From Blastocatellia bacterium (lineage in GTDB: Bacteria; Acidobacteriota; Blastocatellia; RBC074): DNA of 55,382 nt. The notes below the pieces were generated by a model, which saw only the letters and a list, made by a program, of their open reading frames with translations, was not told the origin of the DNA and ran no database searches. The DNA lies in assembly GCA_016789725.1 (NCBI GenBank), contig JAEUQN010000025.1, forward strand, positions 1 through 55,382, in the 5' to 3' direction. Positions within the stretch are counted from its first letter, which is position 1. Every line of letters starts with the position of its first letter. A program made the position numbers and the translations under genes. Shown here one piece after another: positions 26,879 through 37,088 of the stretch.

Positions 26879-29800
26879 ATGCGAATTTTATCTAAAACTA
26901 CACACCAGCAGAAAACGCTGATGGCAAAGACCATTTCGATTCAATCAGCGCTCACCTATTTTGTCCGTCGCCATGGCTTACTCATTAGCCTATGTTTGCT
27001 TTCGGTGATTGCCATCACAGGGGTTCTGCTGCCGGGCTGGGCGAGCAATACTGCTGCGCTCCGGAAAGATTCAAAAGTAATATCGGAACAACTAAAAGCC
27101 AGACAGGCTCCATTGTGGAGGCAAAAGGCACCCCTGAGCACAACAAATATTTTGCTTGGGAGCCGCAGGGATTATCCAGGTGAGGTACGCCATCTGAACT
27201 TGGATTATTTGGGATTGTTAGCATTGGCTACGCACTGGCGTAGTGAAGGAGATACCTGGAGCGATTTGCTGCGCTATGCGACGCGCAGTAATGCGCCTGC
27301 CGCAAATGCTGTTTTTGCGAGCATTACTGTCACGACCACCGCCGACACGATAGACGCCGCTGCGAACTGTCCTTCGGTTACGCTAGCTTCCTTGCCTGGC
27401 CCGGACGGACAGATCAGTTTGCGCGAGGCGATTTGCGCGGCGAACAGTAACGCTGGCCCAGACACGATCACCTTTTCCGTCAACGGCACTTTCGCGTTGA
27501 CTGGCGCGGCGAACGAAGACAACGGTGGCACAGGTGACTTCGACATCAAACAGAGCCTGACAATCAATGGCAACGGCACGGCTAACACGATCCTTGATGG
27601 CAGCGGCATTGAACGCATTTTCGACGTTTTTCCCAGCGCTGCCTCTACTTTTGATCTCTCTAATCTGACCATTCAAAACGGTGACACGCGCTCGACCTCC
27701 TTCCAAGAAGGCGGCGCAATGTATTTGCACAACAATGTCACTGCGACGCTTAACAGCATTCAGGTGATCAACAACTTCTCCGGGGCAAACGGTGCGATTG
27801 AGACTGGCGGCAGTCTGACGATCAACAACAGTGTGATCTCCAATAACCAAACGCTCCCGGCCAGCGGCAATGTTGTCGGCGGCGGGATTCGCAATGCCGG
27901 AACGCTGACGATTGATAATACGACGATCAGTAACAATACCGTACGTGGTGAAGGCGGCGGCATTGCCACCACCACTGGCACGGCGGTGACTGTCACCATC
28001 ACTGACAGCACGATTTCCGGTAACACGGCCAGCGTTACCGGCGGCGGCAACGGCAATGGCGGTGGCATTTCGACTACCGGCAACCAGGGCACAATCAACA
28101 TCACCAACAGCACGATTTCTGGCAACCGCGCGGATGCCAACGGCGGCGGCGCAGCGTTTGCGAGTGTCAGCGGCGGCGCAGTGACCCTGACCAACGTTAC
28201 GATCACGAACAATACTGCCGACAACGATAACAACGGCAGCGGTGCGGGTGGCGGCTTCAGCCAAGGCAACACGACTACCGTGACGTTGCGTAACACCATC
28301 GTAGCGGGCAACTTCAATTCCACTGCCGCCACGCGCGATGACATCAGTGGTGCTGTAGTCAACACGAGTTCGTATAACCTGATTGGCGACGGCACCGGTA
28401 TGAGCGGCACTACCAACGGCGTCAATAACAATCAAGTCGGTTCTGGTGCCAGCCCGATCAATCCGCTGCTTGGCGCGTTGAGCAATAACGGCGGCTCAAC
28501 GCAAACCCATGCGCTGTTGAGCGGCAGTCCAGCGATTGACACCGGCAGCACTGCGCTCGCGCCTGCGACGGATCAACGCGGCGTGACGCGCCCTGGCGGT
28601 GCCGCCGCCGACATCGGTGCTTACGAGGTGGGCGACACCGTGCCGCCTGATACAACGATTACGGGCAATCCGACCAATCCGAGCAACAGCAGTTCGGCAA
28701 CTTTTACCTTCACCGGTTCGGATAATGTCACACCGGCGGGTAGCCTGACTTTCCAGTGCCAGATTGATAGCGGCGGCTTTAGCGCCTGCACCAGCCCACG
28801 AACTTACACGGGGTTGGCCGATGGTTCACACACGTTTCAAGTGCGGGCGGTTGATGCAGCAGGCAATACCGATCCGACGCCCGCTTCCTATACCTGGACG
28901 GTAGACGCGACCCCGCCGAATACGACGATTACGGCGAACCCGACCAATCCGAGCGCGAGCGCCAACGCTAGTTTCAGTTTCACGGGCAGCGACCCTGGCG
29001 GCAGCGGTGTAGCCAGCTTCCAATGCCAAATGGACGGCGGCGGTTTCAGCAGTTGCACCAGCCCGCAAACCTATGTTGGCTTGGCTGACGGTTCGCATAC
29101 GTTCCAGGTGCGGGCGATTGACGCAGCAGGCAATGTTGATCCGACACCCGCCAGTTTTACGTGGACAATTGACGCAACCGGGCCGGATACGACGATCACC
29201 GCGAATCCGACCAATCCAAGCGCTAGCACCAATGCCAGCTTCAGTTTTACAGGCAATGACGGCAGCGGAACGGGTGTCGCAAGCTTTCAATGCCAACTCG
29301 ATGGTGGCGGATTCAGCACCTGTACCAGCCCGCAAAACTACACGGGCTTGGCGGACGGTTCGCATACGTTCCAGGTACGCGCCGTGGATACGGCGGGCAA
29401 TGCTGACAGTACACCTGCCAGCTACACCTGGGTGATTGATACGATTGTGCCGGATACGACGATTACGGCGAATCCGACGAATCCGAGCGCGAGCGCCAAC
29501 GCCAGTTTCAGCTTCACCGGCAATGATGGCAGTGGCAGTGGTGTGGCCAGCTTCCAGTGTCAGCTTGACGGTAGTGGATTCAGTGCCTGCGCCAGCCCGC
29601 AGACCTATACGGGATTGAGTGATGGCTCGCATACCTTTCAGGTGCGCGCCATTGATGCTGCGGGTAACACAGACAGCACTCCGGCCAGTTTCACCTGGAG
29701 CATTGATACAGCGCCGCCGGATACCACAATCACCGCGAATCCACCCAACCCAAGCAGCAGCACTTCTGCCAACTTCAGTTTCACCGGTAATGATGGAAGT

Positions 29801-31780
29801 GGTAGTGGCGTCGCAGGCTTCCAGTGCCAGCTTGATGGTGGTGGGTTCAGCGCCTGCACCAGCCCGCAAAACTACACCGGGTTGAGTCAGGGCAGTCACA
29901 CCTTCCAGGTACGCGCCATTGATACTCTGGGCAATATAGACCCGACCCCGGCAAGTTACACTTGGAGTACCAACTCGCCTCCAACGATCATGGCAGTGGC
30001 CACTTCCCGCACGGAGGGCAGCCCCGTTTCAAATTCGCAGATTGCCACCGTCAATGATGTTGAAGACGCAGAAGATCAATTAGGCGTCACTGTGAACGGT
30101 GGTGCCTCAGCAATGAGTGGCGGCATCACGATTAATAATATTGTAGTTAGCAGTACCGGGATTGTGACCGCCAATGTCGAAGCGGTGTGTGGCGCTGTCA
30201 CCACCGATTTTACCTTGCGCGTGACCGATACGGTAAGTGGATTCAACGAAACGATTTTGAAAATCACGGTTGATCCGAATACGCCCCCAACGCTGACATA
30301 TCCGGCTGAGGTTGCCGCCAGTTTAGGCCAGACCCTGACTGTCAATCCTGCCACAGGGCCAGCAGATAATGGCCCGAATTTGGTGCTGGCGGTAGAAAGT
30401 ATCAGCGCCGGATTTACAGGGACCGCCAGCGTTGCCAGCAATGGTCGCGTGACGATCAATAATGCCGGGCCATTAGGGACGCACACGTTCACCATTAAGG
30501 CGACGGATAACTGCGGCGCGATGACGCAGACCAGTTTTATGGTGACGGTGTTTCCCTTCATTGCGCAGTTATCTGATCCGTTGATCTGTACGGATAATGG
30601 GACAACGTTGGCGGTGCATGCCGAAGTCACCAATCCCAATGCAGTAGCCGCCAATCTGAACTTTAGTGCGACGATTCCCGCTCCCATGAGCGGAGTCGCC
30701 AACACGTGTGTTTCTTCCGCTGGGACCTGCACACTGACTGCCAATAACGTCACAGTGACTGGCCTGATTGCACCGAATCAGACGGTTACGATTGATTATA
30801 AGGTCGCGGTTGCGAATGGTACGCCACAGGGAACGCAGCTCTGTATTGATTCCACCGCGAGCTTCAATGGCGGCCCCGTGGCGATGGTCCAGGCTTGTAC
30901 ACAGTTGAATTGTCCTGCTGGCGGGGTGGTTCAAGCCAATGCCCAAAAGACGGGATCGGTGCTGGTCTTCCCGTATTATAACTCTCAGTCGGCTACCCAA
31001 AGTGATACCCGCATGACCATCAGTAATGTTGGCAATGTCACGGCGAATGTTCATGTCTTTTTCATCGCCGGGGCAAGTTGTGAGGCGGCCAATCTGTTTA
31101 TTTGCCTGACACCAAGAGCCAGCTTTTCATTCAAGGCGTCGGAGTACGATCCCGAAACGACGGGATGGTTACTCGCGGTAGCGGTGGATGATCAGGGACG
31201 TCCCATCCGCAACAACGTTCTGGTTGGAAATGGTTTTGTCCGCGAAGGTTCATACCTGGGCAACTATGGAGCAGAGAGCTTTGCGGCTCGATCAGGAGCC
31301 GTGGCGGCGTTCCCCAACAATAATACTGCCACGCTGTTTTTCGATGGTTCCAGCTATGATGCCGTACCCGATCAGTTTGCGGTGGAGTTGCAAAGCCCGC
31401 AGGAAGTGCCGGGACAGCGATTGGTGACGGTCGGCCTGCGTGGCGATTTGACGGCAAGCCAAATGAGCGGCGCAGGACAGGTTGGCACTGGTTTACTGGT
31501 CAATGGTAATGAAAGTCCAATGAGCAGTTTCGTCAGTTTCTTGAATGGTAATTGTCAGGCGCAGGCGATCTTGACGGGGACAACGCCGCGCGTCGCAGGA
31601 GGCGTGAATACCCTGATCCCGCCAGGTCAGGTGGGTACGATGCGCTGGCAAATCGGCGCGGGCGTTGGATTATTAATGACGCCGCGCGGTGCAAATGGCT
31701 GGAGTGGGATTCGGAATTTGCATAAGACCCGTGCCACCACAAGTGCCATTACAATTCCGGTCTTTCCTCCCGTTTGTTAA
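26879..31780 (+). CDS. Giant secreted protein: CSLREA beta-helix, five Ig-like repeats, shared C-terminal module
   Basis: About 1,630 residues. The start is uncertain: ATG 26879 is used; TTG 26822 and ATG 26921 are alternatives, none with a strong ribosome site. A hydrophobic export segment (GLLISLCLLSVIAITGVLLP) follows. Next come a CSLREA-type entry (ISLREAICAANSNAG), a right-handed beta-helix rich in NNTISGN-like turns, and a choice-of-anchor Q end (SPAIDTGSTALAPATDQRG...DIGAYEVG). Five tandem 89-residue Ig-like repeats (GLADGSHTFQVRAxDAAGN) and cadherin-like segments lead to the ~400-residue Cys-containing module also present in the 3.5 kb gene, ending IPVFPPVC. Probably a cell-surface or matrix protein. 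A strong hairpin follows its stop. Confidence 0.85.
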   Translation: MRILSKTTHQQKTLMAKTISIQSALTYFVRRHGLLISLCLLSVIAITGVLLPGWASNTAALRKDSKVISEQLKARQAPLWRQKAPLSTTNILLGSRRDYPGEVRHLNLDYLGLLALATHWRSEGDTWSDLLRYATRSNAPAANAVFASITVTTTADTIDAAANCPSVTLASLPGPDGQISLREAICAANSNAGPDTITFSVNGTFALTGAANEDNGGTGDFDIKQSLTINGNGTANTILDGSGIERIFDVFPSAASTFDLSNLTIQNGDTRSTSFQEGGAMYLHNNVTATLNSIQVINNFSGANGAIETGGSLTINNSVISNNQTLPASGNVVGGGIRNAGTLTIDNTTISNNTVRGEGGGIATTTGTAVTVTITDSTISGNTASVTGGGNGNGGGISTTGNQGTINITNSTISGNRADANGGGAAFASVSGGAVTLTNVTITNNTADNDNNGSGAGGGFSQGNTTTVTLRNTIVAGNFNSTAATRDDISGAVVNTSSYNLIGDGTGMSGTTNGVNNNQVGSGASPINPLLGALSNNGGSTQTHALLSGSPAIDTGSTALAPATDQRGVTRPGGAAADIGAYEVGDTVPPDTTITGNPTNPSNSSSATFTFTGSDNVTPAGSLTFQCQIDSGGFSACTSPRTYTGLADGSHTFQVRAVDAAGNTDPTPASYTWTVDATPPNTTITANPTNPSASANASFSFTGSDPGGSGVASFQCQMDGGGFSSCTSPQTYVGLADGSHTFQVRAIDAAGNVDPTPASFTWTIDATGPDTTITANPTNPSASTNASFSFTGNDGSGTGVASFQCQLDGGGFSTCTSPQNYTGLADGSHTFQVRAVDTAGNADSTPASYTWVIDTIVPDTTITANPTNPSASANASFSFTGNDGSGSGVASFQCQLDGSGFSACASPQTYTGLSDGSHTFQVRAIDAAGNTDSTPASFTWSIDTAPPDTTITANPPNPSSSTSANFSFTGNDGSGSGVAGFQCQLDGGGFSACTSPQNYTGLSQGSHTFQVRAIDTLGNIDPTPASYTWSTNSPPTIMAVATSRTEGSPVSNSQIATVNDVEDAEDQLGVTVNGGASAMSGGITINNIVVSSTGIVTANVEAVCGAVTTDFTLRVTDTVSGFNETILKITVDPNTPPTLTYPAEVAASLGQTLTVNPATGPADNGPNLVLAVESISAGFTGTASVASNGRVTINNAGPLGTHTFTIKATDNCGAMTQTSFMVTVFPFIAQLSDPLICTDNGTTLAVHAEVTNPNAVAANLNFSATIPAPMSGVANTCVSSAGTCTLTANNVTVTGLIAPNQTVTIDYKVAVANGTPQGTQLCIDSTASFNGGPVAMVQACTQLNCPAGGVVQANAQKTGSVLVFPYYNSQSATQSDTRMTISNVGNVTANVHVFFIAGASCEAANLFICLTPRASFSFKASEYDPETTGWLLAVAVDDQGRPIRNNVLVGNGFVREGSYLGNYGAESFAARSGAVAAFPNNNTATLFFDGSSYDAVPDQFAVELQSPQEVPGQRLVTVGLRGDLTASQMSGAGQVGTGLLVNGNESPMSSFVSFLNGNCQAQAILTGTTPRVAGGVNTLIPPGQVGTMRWQIGAGVGLLMTPRGANGWSGIRNLHKTRATTSAITIPVFPPVC
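28643..29976 (+). repeat. Five tandem 267-bp repeats encoding Ig-like domains
   Basis: Units begin at 28643, 28913, 29180, 29447 and 29714. The first is 270 bases, the others exactly 267 (89 codons). Each encodes PDTTITANPTNPS ... FQCQLDGGGFSxCTSP ... GSHTFQVRA. They are clearly related at DNA level and prone to copy-number change. Confidence 0.9.
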
Positions 31781-31802
31781 GGCTGCGTTACGATCTTACA
31801 CC

Positions 31803-31840
31803 AATGAATTTCGGGGACGCCCGCGTCCCCGAAATTCATT
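31803..31840. terminator. Perfect 17-bp hairpin between convergent genes
   Basis: Arms 31803-31819 and 31824-31840 are perfectly complementary around a CCCG loop. It sits between the giant surface-protein gene and the convergent BtpA-family gene. The TTTCG following on the plus side and AT-rich ends suit a bidirectional terminator. Confidence 0.8.
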
Positions 31841-31856
31841 TCGTATACTCTGAGCT

Positions 31857-32666
31857 TCAGCCTTTAACTGCATGCAGTTGAGCCGTGACCTTCGTCAACA
31901 TTTCGATTCGATACGGATCAACCGGATTCCTCCAATTACCGTCGGTTTTAAAATACGAACCAATAATGAACCCATCCGCGACATCATAAAACTGAGCAAT
32001 GTTTTCAGCCTCAATGCCAGAGCCAAGAAACACGGGCAAATGGCAATGTGCTTTGACTTCCGCTACGTCTGATTTTTGCGGCGCATCGCCCGTGACGCTC
32101 CCCGTCACAATCACGGCATCGCCGCGCATAAATTCGACGGCTTCTGCGGTCGCACCTAACCCGATGTCTGCCGTGATGGCGTGCGACGAATGTTTCTTTT
32201 TTACATCTGCCCACACTTGCACGCGTTCTGCACCAATCAGTTTGCGATAGCGAAGCAGCTTCGCGGCTGACGATTCGATGATTCCTTCGTCCGCGACATG
32301 TGCAAAGACGAAACCTTCCGCGCGAATAAAATCCAATCCGGCAGCGTGCGCGACAGCCATTGCTTCCAGATTGGCTCCGGCGAGGATTTGAATGCCGACG
32401 GGCAGGTTGGCTTCGGCTTTGACGGCTTGTCCAATGATAGTCATGGCCGCGACGATTTCCGGCCCAACCGTGCCACGCAAATACGGAACGTCATGCATGT
32501 TTTCAATCACGATGCCGTCAATGCTGCTGTTGCGATACAGTCGCGCTTCCGCCACGGCCTGCGCCATCAATGTGGCTACGCTCTGGGTGCTGGCGGGCGT
32601 GCCGGGCAACGCGCCGACGTGAATCATTCCCAGGATGGGTTTGGCTTGTGAAAAGAGTGTGCTCAT
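31857..32666 (-). CDS. BtpA/SgcQ family TIM-barrel protein
   Basis: 269 residues from ATG 32666 (MSTLFSQAKPILGMIHVGALPGTP); an in-frame TTG at 32720 gives a less plausible N terminus. The motifs ILGMIHVGALPGTP, GIVIENMHDVPY, RAEGFVFAHVADEG, KKKHSSHAITADIGLGATAE and VFLGSGIEAENI are those of the BtpA family. These include cyanobacterial photosystem I biogenesis protein BtpA and SgcQ of sugar clusters. In non-photosynthetic bacteria the function is uncertain, possibly an aldolase or nucleosidase-like TIM barrel. Single gene; divergent from the thioesterase gene. Confidence 0.9.
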   Translation of the reverse strand: MSTLFSQAKPILGMIHVGALPGTPASTQSVATLMAQAVAEARLYRNSSIDGIVIENMHDVPYLRGTVGPEIVAAMTIIGQAVKAEANLPVGIQILAGANLEAMAVAHAAGLDFIRAEGFVFAHVADEGIIESSAAKLLRYRKLIGAERVQVWADVKKKHSSHAITADIGLGATAEAVEFMRGDAVIVTGSVTGDAPQKSDVAEVKAHCHLPVFLGSGIEAENIAQFYDVADGFIIGSYFKTDGNWRNPVDPYRIEMLTKVTAQLHAVKG

Positions 32667-32816
32667 ATGATTTTCGGGATTCCTGGTTACTTTGTTGACC
32701 GCGCGATTGTGCGCGAGCAATCAATGATTGACAATCGTGGAGCTGAAAAGTAGGCTACCGCTCGCTGTTCACCGCGCTCCAGTTTTATCTGTTCCAGGGA
32801 TGCCCCAAACTGACTT

Positions 32817-33230
32817 ATGGAAATCACGCCTGACGTTTTAGAAAAAATTCGTGCCAAATTCGAGCAAAATCATTTCCCCCAAATGGTGGGCATTGAGATT
32901 GATACAATCGAACCCGGTCGTGCGAAATTAAGCCTTGAAGTCAGCGAAAAGCACCGACAGTTACAAGGCATTATGCACGGCGGCGCAATTGCAACATTGA
33001 TTGATACTGCTGTTGCCTTTGCCATCGTAGGAGCGTCGGAGCCGAGCGCAAAGTTTACGACCATTGAATTAAAAGTGAATTATTTGCGCCCGATTGTGGA
33101 AGGTCGTGTTATTGCCGAGGCGCGCTTAATTCAAAACGGCAAACGCATCATCGTTGCTGAATGCGATGTGTTTGATCCGGCGGGGAAATTGGCCGCGAAA
33201 GGCCTCTTGACGTATATGCGATTGAATTAG
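32817..33230 (+). CDS. PaaI-type hotdog thioesterase
   Basis: 137 residues, the size of a single hotdog domain. Signature HGGAIATLIDTAVAFA (about 59-74) carries the residues that position the thioester, and NYLRPIVEGRVIAEARLIQNGKR is the conserved later strand pair. PaaI-type enzymes hydrolyse aryl- or acyl-CoA thioesters in catabolic pathways. It lies 12 bases before the glutaryl-CoA dehydrogenase gene and is the first gene of the catabolic run. Confidence 0.92.
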   Translation: MEITPDVLEKIRAKFEQNHFPQMVGIEIDTIEPGRAKLSLEVSEKHRQLQGIMHGGAIATLIDTAVAFAIVGASEPSAKFTTIELKVNYLRPIVEGRVIAEARLIQNGKRIIVAECDVFDPAGKLAAKGLLTYMRLN

Positions 33231-33242
33231 GAGTACATTTTC

Positions 33243-34412
33243 ATGAAACCAGAGATCACCGATTTTTTTAATATTTCCACGTTATTGTCCGATGAAGAAA
33301 AGCTCGCTCAACAAACCGTGCGCAGCTTTGTCGAAGAGAAAGTCAAACCGATCATTGCTGAATGCTATGAGGACGCGAAATTCCCCCGCGAATTGATTGC
33401 AGAGATTGCCGACCTGGGATTGTTCGGTTCGACGCTGCCGGAAAAATACGGCTGTGCGGGTGCCAGCAACGTCATCTATGGATTGACCACCCAGGAACTT
33501 GAAGCGGGCGATTCCGGCTTGCGCAGTTTTATTTCCGTGCAAAGTTCATTGTGCATGTATCCGATTTACACTTTCGGCAGCGAGGAGCAACGGATGAAAT
33601 GGTTGCCGGGGATGGCCGCCGGAAAAATCATCGGTTGTTTCGGATTGACCGAAGCGAACTCCGGTTCCAATCCCGCCGGGATGAAAACGCGTGCGCAAAA
33701 AGTCGCCGACGGTTGGTTGCTCAACGGCAGCAAAGCGTGGATCACCAATGGGACGCTCGCCGACATTGCGATTGTGTGGGCGAAAACCGATGACGAAACG
33801 ATTCGCGGCTTTCTGGTAGAAAAAGGCACGCCCGGCTTCACTGCGCCCGAATTGCATCACAAGATGAGCTTGCGTGCGTCAGTCACGTCTGAACTATATT
33901 TTCAGGATTGTCTGATTCCCGAAGAGAATTTGTTGCCCGAAAGCAAAGGTTTGAAGAGTCCATTGATGTGCCTGACACAGGCGCGTTACGGCATTGCGTG
34001 GGGCGCGATTGGCGCAGCGATTGATTGTTATACGACGGCGCTGAACTACGCCAAACAGCGCGTGCAATTTGATCGCCCGATTGGCGGATTTCAATTGACG
34101 CAAAAGAAGCTGGTCGAGATGGCGACTGAGATTACGAAAGCGCAATTGCTCTGCCTTCAATTGGGTCGGATGAAGGACGAAGGCACAATGGACCCACTGC
34201 ACGTTTCAATGGCGAAGATGAACAATTGTGCGATGGCTTTGGACGTCGCGCGTTCCGCACGCGGCATTCTCGGCGGCAACGGCATTATGGCTGAATATCC
34301 GATTATGCGGCACATGGCGAACCTCGAATCGGTCTACACCTACGAAGGCACGAACGAAGTTCACCTGCTGGCGATTGGGCGACATCTGACCGGATTGGAT
34401 GCGTTTTCGTAA
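33243..34412 (+). CDS. gcdH: Glutaryl-CoA dehydrogenase
   Basis: 389 residues, typical acyl-CoA dehydrogenase length. The glutaryl-CoA branch is indicated by RSFISVQSSLCMYPIY with the substrate-binding Arg and Ser of the human enzyme motif RSxxSVQSSL, then GCFGLTEANSGSNPAGM, and catalytic base Glu368 in VYTYEGTNEVHLL. It oxidises and decarboxylates glutaryl-CoA to crotonyl-CoA in lysine, tryptophan or aromatic breakdown, using FAD and an electron-transfer flavoprotein. AGGAG precedes the ATG. It follows the thioesterase gene by 12 bases. Confidence 0.92.
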   Translation: MKPEITDFFNISTLLSDEEKLAQQTVRSFVEEKVKPIIAECYEDAKFPRELIAEIADLGLFGSTLPEKYGCAGASNVIYGLTTQELEAGDSGLRSFISVQSSLCMYPIYTFGSEEQRMKWLPGMAAGKIIGCFGLTEANSGSNPAGMKTRAQKVADGWLLNGSKAWITNGTLADIAIVWAKTDDETIRGFLVEKGTPGFTAPELHHKMSLRASVTSELYFQDCLIPEENLLPESKGLKSPLMCLTQARYGIAWGAIGAAIDCYTTALNYAKQRVQFDRPIGGFQLTQKKLVEMATEITKAQLLCLQLGRMKDEGTMDPLHVSMAKMNNCAMALDVARSARGILGGNGIMAEYPIMRHMANLESVYTYEGTNEVHLLAIGRHLTGLDAFS

Positions 34413-34533
34413 AAAGACCAAAATCAACTACGAAACAGGCGGACCTCTCGAAGCCGATAGAAATATCAGGCAACCAGAACCCGTTCGCCTGTTTCGTCAT
34501 CTCCAACCTTTCCTTTGAAAAAGGGGCAATTCA

Positions 34534-35310
34534 ATGACCCAACCTGCATACAATCCGTTGCGCATTCCACGACCGCCGCAATTCACCTCCATCGAAGACG
34601 AACGGCAACATCGCAAAGAACGCTTGACTGCTTCGTTTCGGCTCTTTGCCAAGTTCGGTTTTGATGAAGGAGTCGCCGGGCATATCACCGCGCGCGATCC
34701 CGAAAAGCCGGATCATTTTTGGGTCAATCCCTTCGGCATGCATTTTGGGCTGATTAAGGTTTCTGATCTGGTTTTAGTCAATGAGCGCGGGGACGTGGTC
34801 GAAGGCGATTACGATGTTAATCGCGCCGCCTTTGCGATTCACTCGCAGGTTCACGCCGCGCGCCCCGATGTCGTTGCCGCCGCGCACGCGCATTCGATGT
34901 ACGGCAAGTCGTGGTCCACGCTCGGTCGCCTGCTGGACCCCATTACGCAGGATGCCTGCGCGTTTTATGAAGATCACGGCTTGTTCGATGATTACACGGG
35001 CGTTGTCTTTGACCCGGAAGAAGGTGCGCGTCTGGCGAAAGCGGTAGGGCAAAACAAAGCCGCGATCCTGCGCAATCACGGTTTGCTGACGGTCGGCAAA
35101 ACGGTGGACGAAGCGGTCTGGTGGTTTATTACGATGGAGCGTTGTTGCCAATCGCAATTGTTGGCCGAAGCGGCGGGCGCACCGATCAGCGTTGATCCCG
35201 AACACGCCCGGCTGACGCGTGGGCAAGTCGGTTCCACCGAAGCCGGATGGTTTCAGTTCCAACCAATGTACGCAATGATTACCAAAGAACAGCCGGATTT
35301 GTTTGGCTAA
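34534..35310 (+). CDS. Class II aldolase/adducin family protein
   Basis: 258 residues. The zinc-binding histidines of the class II aldolase fold are His118 and His120 in AAHAHSMYG and His182 in LRNHGLLTVG. GHITARDPEKPDHFWVNPFGMHF near 49-71 is the substrate phosphate region of the adducin-like branch. Such genes are often annotated as fuculose-phosphate aldolase or decarboxylase; the exact substrate is unknown. Neighbouring acyl-CoA genes suggest a place in carboxylic-acid catabolism. Confidence 0.88.
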   Translation: MTQPAYNPLRIPRPPQFTSIEDERQHRKERLTASFRLFAKFGFDEGVAGHITARDPEKPDHFWVNPFGMHFGLIKVSDLVLVNERGDVVEGDYDVNRAAFAIHSQVHAARPDVVAAAHAHSMYGKSWSTLGRLLDPITQDACAFYEDHGLFDDYTGVVFDPEEGARLAKAVGQNKAAILRNHGLLTVGKTVDEAVWWFITMERCCQSQLLAEAAGAPISVDPEHARLTRGQVGSTEAGWFQFQPMYAMITKEQPDLFG

Positions 35311-35361
35311 TTCCTCGATCAGTTGCCTCCTCTTTTCTAGCTCCGGTTTTCTGAGATCGCT

Positions 35362-36954
35362 ATGCACCCCATCAAAACTACGGTTGACCACACCTCCGAA
35401 GCCTATCAGGCAAACTTCACCACCAATCTGGCAAGCGTCGAACGGCTCAAACGTGAGCTTGCCAAATCTACCTTAGGTGGTGGCGAGCAATACGTGCAGC
35501 GGCATTTGAAGCGCGGCAAATTGTTGCCCCGCGAACGCGTCGAAATGTTGTTGGACGAAGGTTCGTACTTTCTGGAAATCGCGCCGCTTGCGGGACACGA
35601 CATGGACGCCGAATTCATTGGCGCGGGCGTTGTTGGTGGCATTGGCCTTGTGTCCGGCAAACAATGTTTCATCATTGCCAACGAAGCGACTGTCAAAGGT
35701 GGTGCGGTCAGTGAAATCGGTTCCCGCAAAAACGCGCGGCTCGCCGAAATCGTCGCGACGAATCATCTGCCTTCGATTTCGTTAGTCGAATCCGCCGGAG
35801 CCGATTTGCCCGTGCAGCACAAAATCTTTGTGCCGGGCGGCGCAGGCTTCAAGGAAATCACGCGCCGGTCGAAAGCACGTATTCCTTCGATCTCTGTTGT
35901 GTTCGGCAATTCAACGGCGGGCGGCGCGTATCTGCCGGGTATGTCGGATTATGTGGTGATGGTGAAGAAGCAGGCACAAGTGTTTTTGGGCGGGCCACCG
36001 CTCGTCAAAATGGCGACGGGCGAAATCGTGGACGAAGAAAGTTTGGGCGGCGCGGAAATGCACTCGAAGATTTCCGGGCTGTCCGATTACTTAGCCGAAA
36101 ACGAATTGGACGGCCTGCGAACGGCGCGCGAAATCGTGGCGCACCTCGAAGACCAACCGCAGCCCAAACGCATCGCCGTCGAAGAACCGCTGTATCCTGC
36201 CGATGAATTGCTCGGCGTCGTGGCGTCTGATGTCAGAATCCCTTTTGAAGCCCGCGAAGTAATTGCGCGGCTCGTGGACGGTTCGCGCTTTGAGGAATTC
36301 AAAGCGAAGTACGGCACGACGCTCGTGTGCGGTTGGGCCTACCTTCACGGCTTCCTCGTCGGCATTCTGGCAAACAACGGCGTGCTGATTTCGGAATCCG
36401 CCAACAAAGGCGCGCAGTTCATTCAACTCTGCAATCAACAAAGCATTCCGCTCCTGTTTCTGCAAAACATCACGGGTTTCATGGTCGGTCGCAGCTACGA
36501 AGAACAAGGCATCATTCGCAACGGCGCAAAGCTCATCAACGCGGTCTCGAATTCCACTGTGCCTGCGATCACGGTGATGATTGGCAGCAGCTATGGCGCA
36601 GGCAATTACGCAATGTGCGGGCGCGCGTATGATCCGCGTTTCGTCTTCACGTGGCCAAACCATCGCATCGCCGTGATGGGCGGGCCACAACTCGCAGGCG
36701 TCATGGACATCATCAAACGCGATGCCGCCGCGCGCGCGGGCGTGCCGATTGACGAGGCGAAACAGGCGATGGCGAAACAGATGTTGGAAGCGCAGATCGA
36801 AAAAGAATCCGATCCGTATTTCGCTACGGCGCGACTGTGGGATGATGGCATCATTGATCCGCGCGACACACGAACGGTGCTGGCGATTTCATTGCTGGCG
36901 GCGTATCAGAAACCGTTTACGGGGACGATGGAATGGGGCGTGTTTCGGCATTAA
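35362..36954 (+). CDS. Biotin-dependent acyl-CoA carboxylase, carboxyltransferase (beta) subunit
   Basis: 530 residues, the normal length of methylcrotonyl-, propionyl- or geranyl-CoA carboxylase beta chains. Two crotonase-like halves are seen: N half with [16 protein letters not shown] and [20 protein letters not shown] half with [24 protein letters not shown] and [21 protein letters not shown], the two oxyanion-hole segments. The wording is closest to MCC/geranyl-type subunits. The biotin-carboxylase alpha subunit is not in the window, so it must be shared from elsewhere. It follows the aldolase-like gene by 51 bases. Confidence 0.92.
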   Translation: MHPIKTTVDHTSEAYQANFTTNLASVERLKRELAKSTLGGGEQYVQRHLKRGKLLPRERVEMLLDEGSYFLEIAPLAGHDMDAEFIGAGVVGGIGLVSGKQCFIIANEATVKGGAVSEIGSRKNARLAEIVATNHLPSISLVESAGADLPVQHKIFVPGGAGFKEITRRSKARIPSISVVFGNSTAGGAYLPGMSDYVVMVKKQAQVFLGGPPLVKMATGEIVDEESLGGAEMHSKISGLSDYLAENELDGLRTAREIVAHLEDQPQPKRIAVEEPLYPADELLGVVASDVRIPFEAREVIARLVDGSRFEEFKAKYGTTLVCGWAYLHGFLVGILANNGVLISESANKGAQFIQLCNQQSIPLLFLQNITGFMVGRSYEEQGIIRNGAKLINAVSNSTVPAITVMIGSSYGAGNYAMCGRAYDPRFVFTWPNHRIAVMGGPQLAGVMDIIKRDAAARAGVPIDEAKQAMAKQMLEAQIEKESDPYFATARLWDDGIIDPRDTRTVLAISLLAAYQKPFTGTMEWGVFRH

Positions 36955-36962
36955 AGAGATGA

Positions 36963-37048
36963 AAACCACGGGGAACACGGGGCGCACGGGGACAAATCAC
37001 TGAATAGCAGCTTTCTTTTCCCTGTGAACCCCGTGTTCCCCGTGGTTT
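36963..37048. repeat. Perfect 20-bp inverted repeat after the carboxylase gene
   Basis: Arms 36963-36982 and 37029-37048 are perfectly complementary (CCACGGGGAACACGGGG core), with a 46-base spacer, followed by ATTTTTAAG. It is a dispersed-repeat type and could also terminate transcription. Confidence 0.75.
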
Positions 37049-37088
37049 ATTTTTAAGAACAAATTTGTCCCACATTTACAAAAACATT

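Noticed and set aside
28826..29899. Minus-strand ORF of 357 codons across the Ig repeats
   Set aside because: It mirrors the 267-bp tandem repeats of the plus-strand gene and keeps open only because of their composition. No recognisable protein features.
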